From assembly GCA_004299275.1 (NCBI GenBank), contig SCSU01000049.1, positions 1-33,112 on the forward strand: a stretch of 33,112 nucleotides of DNA, given 5' to 3'. Positions 1 through 7,488 of the stretch are shown in pieces. The notes below the pieces were generated by a model, which was given only the letters and a program-made list of their open reading frames with translations, ran no database searches and had not been told where the DNA came from. Positions within the stretch are counted from its first letter, which is position 1. Every line of letters begins with the position of its first letter. The DNA comes from Patescibacteria group bacterium (GTDB lineage: Bacteria > Patescibacteriota > Patescibacteriia > 2-12-FULL-57-11). Made by a program: the position numbers and the translations under genes.

Positions 1-27
1 GGTGTAGTGTTTCATACACCGCGAACC

Positions 28-582
28 ATGCCCGCAAATACTCGGATTGTCCCATCAATCAGCTACGTTTCATGGTTGGTCACCAACCAAAATGTGGCGT
101 ATATCCCTTATATGAAAAAAGCAGGCGCACTGCAGTTGCGGAGAAAAAGCGGGAAAGTGATTTTGACCGTTTTCTGCAAAAATCTCGCGGCGGGATTGGG
201 TGTGAAACCAGGTTTTGGCCTTCGAACTCTGCATTTCGGGACTAAACTGCGAGGCTACAATATTCAGAAGGGACAGGGGTACGGTTGGGACGGCCGTGAT
301 TACATTAGGGCAAAACGAAAAGGCAAAAACTTTTGGGTGATGACTATTCCAATCCGTGATAATGACCGACGACGGTCTGCGAGGCGCTTTATTAAAGGCA
401 ATTGTTATATCCGGACGCATCATAATGAAATTTATTATTTTGACCTCAGCAAATGGGTGATTGACCCGTCCAAGGCGAACGTAAGCGATCGTCACGGCGG
501 ACGTATTATCGAGATTGATTTTGAAAAAAATTCCATCTCTAATTCGCGCGAATGGTGGAATAGTTTAAAATACTATTCATGA
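28..582 (+). CDS. Unrecognised basic protein, translationally coupled to the ArsR-type gene
   Basis: I do not recognise the family. The product from the ATG at 28 is about 184 residues, rich in Lys/Arg and aromatic residues (YGWDGRDYIRAKRKGKNFW), with no signal peptide and no obvious membrane segment. The frame is open to the window edge and a GTG at 7 is possible. I prefer the ATG at 28 because a small hairpin (GGTGTA at 1-6, TACACC at 15-20) sits just upstream. The stop codon overlaps the next start as ATGA (579-582), typical of coupled genes, which supports real coding. The last codons run through a copy of the ATTCGCGCGAAT palindrome and read SNSREWW. A 141-residue open frame on the other strand (70-495) is less credible because it lacks this coupling. 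Confidence 0.6.
   Translation: MPANTRIVPSISYVSWLVTNQNVAYIPYMKKAGALQLRRKSGKVILTVFCKNLAAGLGVKPGFGLRTLHFGTKLRGYNIQKGQGYGWDGRDYIRAKRKGKNFWVMTIPIRDNDRRRSARRFIKGNCYIRTHHNEIYYFDLSKWVIDPSKANVSDRHGGRIIEIDFEKNSISNSREWWNSLKYYS
542..553. repeat. Palindromic element, copy 1 (core ATTCGCGCGAAT)
   Basis: A perfect 12-bp palindrome preceded by CTCTA, inside the 3' end of the first ORF, where it is read in the frame S-N-S-R-E. It is one of five identical cores in the window (542, 841, 22604, 23626, 25784). Confidence 0.8.
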
Positions 583-854
583 AAAGGCTTGAAAAAACAT
601 TTAAGGCGTTCGCCAACCGCCGACGGCTGGCAATTATAACACTGTTAAAAAAGTGCAAGGAACTGACCGTCTCTGAGATTGCCGAGAAAATCAAACTATC
701 CTTTAAGGCCACATCAAAACATTTGAATTTGTTGGCCAACTCTGATGTTCTTGAAAAAGAACAACGCAGTCTCGAAATGTTTTATCGTCTTAATCCCGAA
801 GCTGATTCTACAATTCATCACTTGGTTAAAGCTGTCTCTAATTCGCGCGAATAG
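579..854 (+). CDS. ArsR-type winged-helix transcriptional regulator
   Basis: The product is 91 residues, a normal size for a minimal ArsR/HTH_5 protein. The N-terminus (FKAFANRRRLAIITLLKK) matches the usual start of the family. The recognition region is LTVSEIAEKIKLS followed by KATSKHLNLLANSDVL, and the wing is EKEQRSLEMFYRLNP. The metal-site motif ELCVCDL of ArsR/SmtB is absent, so metal sensing is not supported. It overlaps the upstream ORF by 4 nt, so the two are probably made together. The gene ends inside palindrome copy 2: the last codons V-S-N-S-R-E and the TAG stop are supplied by or immediately follow the element, so the original C-terminus may have been altered. Target genes are unknown; the FMN reductase downstream is a candidate. 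Confidence 0.8.
   Translation: MKRLEKTFKAFANRRRLAIITLLKKCKELTVSEIAEKIKLSFKATSKHLNLLANSDVLEKEQRSLEMFYRLNPEADSTIHHLVKAVSNSRE
841..852. repeat. Palindromic element, copy 2 (core ATTCGCGCGAAT)
   Basis: It lies at the last codons of the ArsR-type gene. The left flank GTCTCTA is the same as in copy 3 at 22604, so 19 bp are identical between the two. TTCAAAGG at 863-870 resembles the TTCCAAGG arm of copies 3 and 5. Confidence 0.8.
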
Positions 855-897
855 GCGAGTGGTTCAAAGGATGGATGCATGGTGATTATTATTCTTA

Positions 898-906
898 TGT
901 TATACT
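898..906 (+). promoter_or_regulatory. Extended -10 promoter of the FMN reductase gene
   Basis: TG-T-TATACT is an extended -10 motif, 30 nt before the ATG at 937. No convincing -35 hexamer is seen. The leader has no Shine-Dalgarno sequence. Confidence 0.5.
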
Positions 907-936
907 GAGGCACTAAACAGCCACTTCCATATTTGT

Positions 937-1488
937 ATGAGTTTAACGATCATCGGCATCTCTGGCTCGCTCAGAAAGGATTCCTGGAACACCAAACTCC
1001 TTAAGGCCGCGGTTCGGTTTTGTCCGCCGGAAGCAAAAATTGATATTCTTGATTGGTCAAAAGTTCCCGTTTACAACGGCGATGATGAGGCCAATATGCC
1101 TGCGCCGGTCTTGGAAGCAAAAAATAAAATCAGGGCGGCCGATGCCGTGCTTTTTGTGACGCCGGAATACAACTACAGCGTTCCCGGCTCGCTCAAGAAC
1201 GTGATTGACTGGTGTTCGCGGCCGTACGGTGACAACGCCTGGCAGGGGAAGCCAGTGGCGCTCATGGGCGCCTCGCCCGGTAATTTTGGCACCTTGCGCG
1301 CCCAGATGGCTCTGCGTCAGACTTTTACTTTCTCCGACATGCAGCCGGTGATGAGCCCCGAGGTTTTTGTCGGCCACTGCGCGGAAAAATTCGATGCTCG
1401 CGGCGAATTTACCGACGAAAAAGGCAGGGAACTGGTAACCGAACTGCTGGCGAATCTTGTCGCTCTGACCCAAAAACTAATAGGTTGA
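937..1488 (+). CDS. NADPH-dependent FMN reductase / flavodoxin-fold quinone reductase
   Basis: The product is 183 residues, the usual length of the NADPH-dependent FMN reductase family (YieF/ArsH/AzoR-like flavodoxin fold). The phosphate-binding loop is GISGSLRKDSWNTKL near the N-terminus, and the family signature TPEYNYSVPGSLKNVIDW binds the flavin ring. These cytoplasmic enzymes reduce flavins, quinones or oxyanions with NAD(P)H through bound FMN. The substrate cannot be told from sequence. The gene stands alone between the ArsR-type regulator and secD, with its own extended -10 promoter. The neighbouring ArsR-type gene could regulate it, but no operator is evident. Confidence 0.9.
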   Translation: MSLTIIGISGSLRKDSWNTKLLKAAVRFCPPEAKIDILDWSKVPVYNGDDEANMPAPVLEAKNKIRAADAVLFVTPEYNYSVPGSLKNVIDWCSRPYGDNAWQGKPVALMGASPGNFGTLRAQMALRQTFTFSDMQPVMSPEVFVGHCAEKFDARGEFTDEKGRELVTELLANLVALTQKLIG

Positions 1489-1501
1489 ACCGAATACGGC
1501 C

Positions 1502-1530
1502 TTGCCGGCCGGGCGCAGATTGCGTAGACT
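1502..1530 (+). promoter_or_regulatory. Promoter of secDF (near-leaderless)
   Basis: TTGCCG (1502-1507), a 17-nt spacer and TAGACT (1525-1530). Only 12 nt separate the -10 from the secD ATG at 1543, so the predicted 5' leader is about 5 nt and has no ribosome-binding site. Confidence 0.6.
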
Positions 1531-1542
1531 GACACCGTTTTT

Positions 1543-3354
1543 ATGGCTATGGACAATCGGGGCGGAAAAAAGAGTTTTATATTCACTGTTGACGAGTGGC
1601 TGCGCGCTTTGCCGCGAAAGCTTTTTCGTCCGGGGCCAAAAGGCCGCGTCCGTCTTTTAGCGTTTTGCGTTCTTTTGCTCGGCCTCATCGCCGGCGCTTA
1701 CGCCGCGCCGTGGTACTGGAATCGCGGGGCGGAATGGCTTCGCGCCACGGTCAAGATTCCCGCGCCCCTACTGCCTGTGCCGCCCTATCGTTTAGGTCTT
1801 GACCTCCAGGGTGGCGCGCATTTGGTCTACGAGGCGGATATGTCCGGCATCCCGGAGCGCGACCGCGGCGACGCGCTTGGGGGCGTGCGCGACGTAATTG
1901 AGCGACGAGTCAACGCTTTCGGCGTTTCCGAGCCGCTGGTGCAGACGAGCATGAGCGGCGGTAAATCTCGCGTGATTGTGGAGCTCGCCGGCATTAAAAA
2001 CGTCAAAGACGCCATCAAGGAAATCGGGGAGACGCCGATATTGGAATTTAAGGAGGAGTCCGGTGAGCCGTCGCGAGGTTTGACCGAACAAGAAAAAAAG
2101 GATTTGGAAAAATTTAACGCCGACGCTCTGGCCAAAGCCAAAGATATTGCCAAGCAAGCCCTCGCTACCGCCGCGAGCTCCACCGCTTTTGCCGACTTGG
2201 CGAAAAAGTTCAGCGAAGACCCGGGTTCCAAAGACCAGGGCGGCGACCTCGGCTATTTTACGCGCGGCGCGATGGTCAAGGAATTTGAAGCGGCGGTTTT
2301 TGACAAGTTAAAAGTTAATGAAATCACCAGAGAGCCGGTCAAAACCGTGTTTGGTTATCACGTCATTCAAAAAACCGGCGAGCGTGAGACCGAACAGGAT
2401 GGCAAAAAAGTCCGTGAGGCATCGGCTCGCCACATCTTGATTCGCACCAAGTCGGAGCGCGACGTCGTGCCGCTCGAGCAGTGGAAGGGGACCGGGCTCA
2501 CCGGCAAGCAGCTCAAACGCGCTTCGGTGCAGTTTGACCCAAATACCGGCGAACCGAACGTCTCCCTGCAATTTAACAGCGAAGGCGCGGAGCTTTTCTC
2601 CCAGCTGACCGAGCGGAATGTCGGCAAACCAGTCGCAATTTTTTTGGACGGCCGGATAATTTCGTCGCCGACGGTTAACGAAAAAATTTCCGGCGGCCAG
2701 GCGGTCATTACCGGCCGCTTTACCGTAGTCGAGTCCAAAAAATTGGCTCAACGGCTCAACGCCGGCGCCCTGCCCGTGCCCATCAATCTGCTTTCGCAAA
2801 AAACAGTCGGCGCGACCTTGGGCGAAGTTTCACTCAATCAGTCGCTCTTTGCCGGCCTGATCGGCATTTTGGCGGTGGCGCTGTTTATGATTATTTTTTA
2901 CCGCTTCCCGGGACTGCTCGCCACCTTCGCGCTGCTCATCTACACGGCGCTGGCCTTGGCAATTTTTAAACTCGTCGGCGTAACGATGACGCTGGCCGGT
3001 ATCGCCGGTTTTATCCTTTCGGTCGGTATGGCCGTTGACGCCAACATTCTGATTTTTGAACGAACGAAGGAGGAGATCCGCCGCGGTCGGAGTGTCGGCT
3101 CGGCTCTTGACGAGGGTTTTAGCCGCGCCTGGAACTCCATCCGCGATTCCAACGTCTCTTCGCTTATCACCTGCGCGATTCTCTATTGGTTCGGCACCTC
3201 CATCGTCCGCGGCTTCGCGCTGACTTTGGCTATCGGCATTTTGATGTCAATGTTTTCCGCGATTACCATCACCCGCACTTTCCTCAAACTCACCATGGGC
3301 GGCTGGGCGGAAAAGCATTTATGGTGGTTTGGAGCAAAAAGAGAAATTGTCTGA
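1543..3354 (+). CDS. secD: Protein translocase subunit SecD with an inserted parvulin-type domain
   Basis: SecD works with SecF at the SecYEG channel, using the proton-motive force to help exported proteins leave the membrane. The order in 603 residues is: a first membrane helix (about 35-55); the P1 base starting at [16 protein letters not shown] (82-97); an insertion (about 175-303); the rest of P1 with [20 protein letters not shown] (359-378); and the five-helix RND half with [17 protein letters not shown] (495-511). The insertion has parvulin (PPIC rotamase) hallmarks: [19 protein letters not shown] (233-237) and [11 protein letters not shown] (265-275). The strand that normally opens a parvulin, [11 protein letters not shown], comes at 293-303, after the domain body. 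This looks like a circular permutation. secF follows after 6 nt. Similar insertions are, as far as I recall, seen in other CPR SecD proteins. Confidence 0.95.
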   Translation: MAMDNRGGKKSFIFTVDEWLRALPRKLFRPGPKGRVRLLAFCVLLLGLIAGAYAAPWYWNRGAEWLRATVKIPAPLLPVPPYRLGLDLQGGAHLVYEADMSGIPERDRGDALGGVRDVIERRVNAFGVSEPLVQTSMSGGKSRVIVELAGIKNVKDAIKEIGETPILEFKEESGEPSRGLTEQEKKDLEKFNADALAKAKDIAKQALATAASSTAFADLAKKFSEDPGSKDQGGDLGYFTRGAMVKEFEAAVFDKLKVNEITREPVKTVFGYHVIQKTGERETEQDGKKVREASARHILIRTKSERDVVPLEQWKGTGLTGKQLKRASVQFDPNTGEPNVSLQFNSEGAELFSQLTERNVGKPVAIFLDGRIISSPTVNEKISGGQAVITGRFTVVESKKLAQRLNAGALPVPINLLSQKTVGATLGEVSLNQSLFAGLIGILAVALFMIIFYRFPGLLATFALLIYTALALAIFKLVGVTMTLAGIAGFILSVGMAVDANILIFERTKEEIRRGRSVGSALDEGFSRAWNSIRDSNVSSLITCAILYWFGTSIVRGFALTLAIGILMSMFSAITITRTFLKLTMGGWAEKHLWWFGAKREIV

Positions 3355-3360
3355 TTAATT

Positions 3361-4275
3361 ATGATTAACATTATCGGCAAAAAGAAAATTTGGTTTGGAG
3401 TCTCCGGCGCCCTGCTCGCCGTTTCGCTAGCGGCGTTGATCCTTTGGGGGCTCAAGCTCGGTATTGACTTTACCGGCGGCTCAATTTTGGAATTGCACTT
3501 CCTCGCCGGCCGTCCGGAAAACGTAAGAATTTCCGAGGTGCTGAAAGAGCAGGGGATCGAAGGCGCCGCAATCCAGCCGGTTGAAGAAAGCGATTTACTG
3601 ATTCGCACCAAAGCGCTCTCCGAACCTGAGCATCAAAAAATCGTCGCCGCGCTCCATGAGTCCTTTAAAAACTCGGACAATCATAAAGTTTTGGAAGAGA
3701 AAGGTTTTGAATCAGTCGGCCCGACCATCGGCGCCGAGCTCAAAAGCAAGGCAATCTTGGCGCTGGTTTTGGTGCTCCTCGCGATTATTGCCTACATCGC
3801 TTTCGCCTTTCGCAAAGTTTCGGAGCCGGTGGCGTCCTGGAAGTACGGCGTCTGCGCCGTGGCGGCCCTCTTCCACGACGTGCTGATACCCACAGGCGTT
3901 TTTGCCCTGCTCGGAAAATTTTTGGGCTACGAGGTTGATACGCTCTTTGTTACGGCTATTCTGACCGTGCTGGGCTTTTCGGTGCACGACACCATCGTGG
4001 TCTTTGACCGCATTCGCGAAAATTTAATCAAACACACGGCCAAGACCTTTGAGGAAACCGTGAACCTCTCGGTCAACGAGACCATCACCCGTTCCATCAA
4101 TACCTCGCTCACGGTTTTGCTGGTCTTACTTTCGGTTTATTTTTTCGGCGGGGCCTCCACGCGCAATTTTGTCCTGGTGCTCATCCTCGGCATCGTTTTC
4201 GGCACCTACTCCTCGATTTTTATCGCCAGCCCGCTTTTAGTCGCCTGGCACAACCGCCAAAAACGCGGTAAATAA
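3361..4275 (+). CDS. secF: Protein translocase subunit SecF
   Basis: The product is 304 residues, the usual SecF length. It has a first membrane helix (about 12-31), the family motif LKLGIDFTGGSILEL just after it, a periplasmic P1-like region to about residue 125, and five further helices. The SecF signature VLGFSVHDTIVVFDRIREN is near residues 202-220. It pairs with SecD to drive late steps of Sec export with the proton-motive force. It starts 6 nt after secD, so the two are co-transcribed. A hairpin terminator follows at 4295. Confidence 0.97.
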   Translation: MINIIGKKKIWFGVSGALLAVSLAALILWGLKLGIDFTGGSILELHFLAGRPENVRISEVLKEQGIEGAAIQPVEESDLLIRTKALSEPEHQKIVAALHESFKNSDNHKVLEEKGFESVGPTIGAELKSKAILALVLVLLAIIAYIAFAFRKVSEPVASWKYGVCAVAALFHDVLIPTGVFALLGKFLGYEVDTLFVTAILTVLGFSVHDTIVVFDRIRENLIKHTAKTFEETVNLSVNETITRSINTSLTVLLVLLSVYFFGGASTRNFVLVLILGIVFGTYSSIFIASPLLVAWHNRQKRGK

Positions 4276-4294
4276 CGAATTAATTGCGATATTG

Positions 4295-4330
4295 CAAGAT
4301 TGGTTCTCCGCGGGGGACCAATCTTGTTTA
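4295..4330 (+). terminator. Intrinsic terminator after secF
   Basis: A stem of ten perfect pairs (CAAGATTGGT at 4295-4304, ACCAATCTTG at 4317-4326) is extended inward by GC and GU pairs, then followed by TTTA. The U-run is short, so efficiency is uncertain. The next open frame could formally begin inside this hairpin at a TTG, which argues for the downstream ATG instead. Confidence 0.7.
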
Positions 4331-4346
4331 TATCAGAGCGGTTTTT

Positions 4347-4355
4347 TGCTATACT
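4347..4355 (+). promoter_or_regulatory. Extended -10 promoter, near-leaderless
   Basis: TG-C-TATACT, with the hexamer at 4350-4355, 11 nt before the ATG at 4367. There is no recognisable -35 because the secF terminator occupies that position. The predicted leader is about 4-5 nt. Confidence 0.6.
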
Positions 4356-4366
4356 TTAATGCGTTT

Positions 4367-5821
4367 ATGCCCACTATCACCATTGATACCACGATCTTCC
4401 AGCAAATTTTCAACGCCACCGACCCGATTGTGGCGGGTTGGCTTATTTTTAAGGCCGGCGGCTGGATTCCCGCGCTGATTGTGCTCATTAAAGGCCTCTC
4501 CTGGGTCTGGCTTAACGAACGGCAGGGAATTTTTATTTCCCAACAGAAAAAAGTTTTTTTGGCTATTGACATCCCCAAGCAGAACGAACAGCTCCCCAAA
4601 GCCGTGGAGAATATTTTTTCCCACTTGCTGGGCGCCTATTCCACGTCGACCAAAAAAGAGCGTTGGATTGACGGCAAGGTCGGCGCGATTTTCAGTTTTG
4701 AAATTGTTTCCATTGAAGGTTACATCCAATTCGTTGTAATGAGCTGGGAAAAGTATCGCGATGTGCTGGAGGCGCTAATTTACGCTCAATATCCCGAAGC
4801 GGAGATAACTGAAATCGAGGACTACACCCAATTCGCCCCGCAAAAATGGCCAGACGACGAATACCTGATGTTTGCCACTGAGTTTGTACCCAAGAAAGGC
4901 AATTTTTATCCGATAAAAACTTACCCCGAGTTTGAGGAAAAATTGGCCGGCGAATTCAAAGACCCGATGGCCGGGCTTTTGGAGTCGCTCGCCAAGCTCC
5001 AGCCCGGCGAGCAGATTTGGCTGCAACTTTTGGTGCAGGTTGGCCCCCAAGATTGGATTAAGGGAGCGGAAAAATTGGTCAAAAAACTTATCGGCGCCAA
5101 AATGCCGCAGGCAGGACCGTCATTGCTGCAGCGAGCCATGGACATGCCGATTGAGGCCCTGGCGCTCGCGTCCGCCTCGCTTAGCCCGGCCGCGGTGCCG
5201 GCAAAAAAGGATCAGGAGGCCCGTTCCCAGATGCTCCATCTCTCGCCCGGCGAGCGTATCGTAGTGGAGGCAGTGGAGCGTAAAATTGCGAAGATTGGAC
5301 ATAACACTAAAATTCGTTTTTTATACATCGCGCCAAAAAAATCCGCGCGCACCGGCACGGCCATCGCTTTTGTCCGCGGCGCTCTGCTTCAGTTTACTAC
5401 TCACGATTTGAACAGTTTGGGCTTCAACGGACTCCTGACCACCAAACGCGATTATTTTTGGCAGACCAACAGTCTTTGGTATTATCTTTCGGCGACTTTT
5501 TATCGGACGGTCAACGAGCGGATGCGGATAAACTTTCGTGGTTATAAAAATCGGAGCTTGTGGACCGGCGGCAAAACTTTTGTTTTTAACACCGAGGAGC
5601 TCGCGACTTTTTGGCACTTCCCCGTGTTGCAGGTCAAGGCGCCGCTGGTCAAAAAGACCGAGGCTAAACGCGGCGAGCCGCCGTCGGGGCTGCCGGTTAT
5701 GGGCGGCTTGGGATTCCGTTTCGGCCCGCCGTCGGCCGGCGGCGCCGCCGCCGCGCCGGTGGGGGAGCCGAGCAGCGCCACGCCAGCTGGCGGGCCGCCG
5801 TCTAATCTGCCAATTGCTTGA
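4367..5821 (+). CDS. Conserved-type membrane protein paired with the VirD4-like ATPase
   Basis: The product is about 484 residues; I cannot assign a characterised function. The frame opens at TTG 4292, but that lies inside the secF terminator. The ATG at 4367 follows a good extended -10 and is preferred. The N-terminus (MPTITIDTTIFQQIFNATD) leads into hydrophobic segments at about 21-49. A long mixed alpha/beta cytoplasmic region follows, and then a Pro/Gly/Ala-rich tail from about residue 440. The stop is 3 nt before the next start, so it is co-transcribed with the ATPase. Such pairs recur in CPR genomes as far as I know, suggesting a membrane partner for the ATPase in DNA or protein transfer; that role is inference. 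Confidence 0.75.
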   Translation: MPTITIDTTIFQQIFNATDPIVAGWLIFKAGGWIPALIVLIKGLSWVWLNERQGIFISQQKKVFLAIDIPKQNEQLPKAVENIFSHLLGAYSTSTKKERWIDGKVGAIFSFEIVSIEGYIQFVVMSWEKYRDVLEALIYAQYPEAEITEIEDYTQFAPQKWPDDEYLMFATEFVPKKGNFYPIKTYPEFEEKLAGEFKDPMAGLLESLAKLQPGEQIWLQLLVQVGPQDWIKGAEKLVKKLIGAKMPQAGPSLLQRAMDMPIEALALASASLSPAAVPAKKDQEARSQMLHLSPGERIVVEAVERKIAKIGHNTKIRFLYIAPKKSARTGTAIAFVRGALLQFTTHDLNSLGFNGLLTTKRDYFWQTNSLWYYLSATFYRTVNERMRINFRGYKNRSLWTGGKTFVFNTEELATFWHFPVLQVKAPLVKKTEAKRGEPPSGLPVMGGLGFRFGPPSAGGAAAAPVGEPSSATPAGGPPSNLPIA

Positions 5822-5824
5822 TTT

Positions 5825-7456
5825 ATGTCTTCTTTTTACGACCACGAACACGAGGACGAAATTATTTTTTTCGCCCAAACCAATTTTCGAAACCAGAACC
5901 GGCGTTTCGGAATCAAGACCGACGACCGACGCCGGCATTTTTACGTGCTCGGTAAGACCGGCATGGGCAAGACGACCTTGCTCGAGAACATGGTGATTTC
6001 CGACATCAACGCCGGCCACGGCGTCGGCGTGGTGGACCCTCATGGCGACTTTGCCGAAAAACTTCTGAACTTTATTCCCTCGAGCCGCGTCAACGATGTC
6101 GTCTACTTTAATCCCGCGGATTTTGATTACCCGATCGGTTTTAACGTGCTCGAAGCGGTGGATGACCGGCACAAGCATCTCGTGTCCTCGGGACTCATGG
6201 GCGTGTTCAAGAAAATTTGGCCGGACGTCTGGAGCGCCCGGATGGAGCACATCTTAAACAACTGCATCTTGGCCCTGCTTGACTACCCGGGCTCGACGCT
6301 TTTGGGCATTAACCGCATTTTGACCGATAAGGAGTACCGCAAGCGCGTCGTCTCCAAAATTAAAGACCCGGTGGTCAAGCAGTTCTGGATTGACGAGTAC
6401 GCGCGCTGGGAAGACCGTTTTAGGAACGAGGCCATCGCGCCGATACAAAACAAGGTCGGCCAGTTCCTCTCCGCTTCTATTATCCGCAACATCGTGGCGC
6501 AGGTTAAATCTACGATTAATCCGCGCGAAATAATGGATGGTGGCAAAATTTTTATCATGAATTTAGCCAAAGGGCGGATTGGCGAGGACTCCTCGCGGCT
6601 TTTGGGCGGGATGCTCATCACCAAAATCCAGCTCGCGGCCATGGAGCGCGTGGACGTCCCCGAGGCCGAACGCCGGGACTACTACCTTTACGTGGATGAA
6701 TTTCAAAACTTCGCCACGCAGAGCTTCGCCAATATTTTGTCCGAAGCGCGCAAATACCACCTGAACTTGATTATCGCCCATCAATACATAGAACAGCTGG
6801 ACGAGGACTACGTCCGTCCGGCAGTGTTCGGCAACGTCGGGACGATTATGACTTTCCGCGTCGGCGGCAAAGACGCTGAATTTCTGGAACAGGAATTTAC
6901 ACCGCAGTTTGTGATTGAGGATTTAGTGAATCTCGGGAAATACGACGTTTATCTGAAGCTGATGATTGACGGCGTGGCCTCAACGCCGTTTTCCGCCCGC
7001 ACTCTGCCGCCGATTTCCCAGCCGACCGGCAACGAGGATAAAGTGATAAAAGTTTCGCGCGAAAGGTATAGCCAGCCGCGCGCGGTGATTGAGGAAAAGA
7101 TTTTGCGCTGGGCCGGGTTTGAGGAGCCGGCGGCGGATGAGCATCCCGCGCCGCCGCGCGCCGTCGCGCCTGCCGCCCCAAGAGCGGCAGTTGTCCCGCC
7201 GGTCAGCGGGGCGCCAGCAGGCAAGCCGGCGCCCAGGCCGTCAGAGCCGCCGCGCTCAGCGCGGGGGAAAGGTAAAATTTCCGTTGTGGTAAACTGTTCT
7301 AACTGCGGCAAGGAGACGGCGGTCGGCTTTAAACCCGACCCCAACCGGCCTTTCTATTGCGACGAATGTTTTAAAAAAGTCAAAGCCGAACGCGAGCGGG
7401 CGCGCCAGGCTTCCTCCGAGGTCAAAAAATCGGAAGAAACGCCGGCGCCGGTTTGA
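5825..7456 (+). CDS. VirD4/TraD-like P-loop ATPase with C-terminal CxxC zinc ribbon
   Basis: The product is 543 residues. Walker A is GKTGMGKT (43-50), followed by NMVISDINAGHGVGVVDPHG, typical of TraD/VirD4/VirB4-type coupling ATPases. Walker B is YYLYVDEFQNF (286-296), followed by SEARKYHLNLIIAHQY (306-321), the usual sensor region of this family. A Pro/Ala-rich linker (about 434-482) leads to a four-Cys ribbon (C491, C494, C512, C515), similar to the small zinc ribbons common in CPR proteins. No membrane helix is visible, so membrane attachment may come from the partner encoded 3 nt upstream. In known systems these hexameric motors pump DNA or hand substrates to type IV secretion channels. 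No relaxase or mating-pair genes lie nearby. Confidence 0.88.
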   Translation: MSSFYDHEHEDEIIFFAQTNFRNQNRRFGIKTDDRRRHFYVLGKTGMGKTTLLENMVISDINAGHGVGVVDPHGDFAEKLLNFIPSSRVNDVVYFNPADFDYPIGFNVLEAVDDRHKHLVSSGLMGVFKKIWPDVWSARMEHILNNCILALLDYPGSTLLGINRILTDKEYRKRVVSKIKDPVVKQFWIDEYARWEDRFRNEAIAPIQNKVGQFLSASIIRNIVAQVKSTINPREIMDGGKIFIMNLAKGRIGEDSSRLLGGMLITKIQLAAMERVDVPEAERRDYYLYVDEFQNFATQSFANILSEARKYHLNLIIAHQYIEQLDEDYVRPAVFGNVGTIMTFRVGGKDAEFLEQEFTPQFVIEDLVNLGKYDVYLKLMIDGVASTPFSARTLPPISQPTGNEDKVIKVSRERYSQPRAVIEEKILRWAGFEEPAADEHPAPPRAVAPAAPRAAVVPPVSGAPAGKPAPRPSEPPRSARGKGKISVVVNCSNCGKETAVGFKPDPNRPFYCDECFKKVKAERERARQASSEVKKSEETPAPV

Positions 7457-7488
7457 GTGCGGCAAATAATACTTAATCCATCCAAAAT

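Noticed and set aside
70-495. 141-residue open frame on the minus strand opposite the first ORF
   Set aside because: No start signal and no coupling; the plus-strand frame overlaps the ArsR-type start as ATGA, so it is the better gene.
5321-6250. 309-residue minus-strand open frame across two plus-strand genes
   Set aside because: It lies opposite the end of the membrane protein gene and the Walker A region of the ATPase gene; the translation is low-complexity and resembles no family.
7053-7064. TTTCGCGCGAAA palindrome in the ATPase gene
   Set aside because: It resembles the ATTCGCGCGAAT core but differs at both ends and shares no flanks; probably a codon-level coincidence (V-S-R-E-R).
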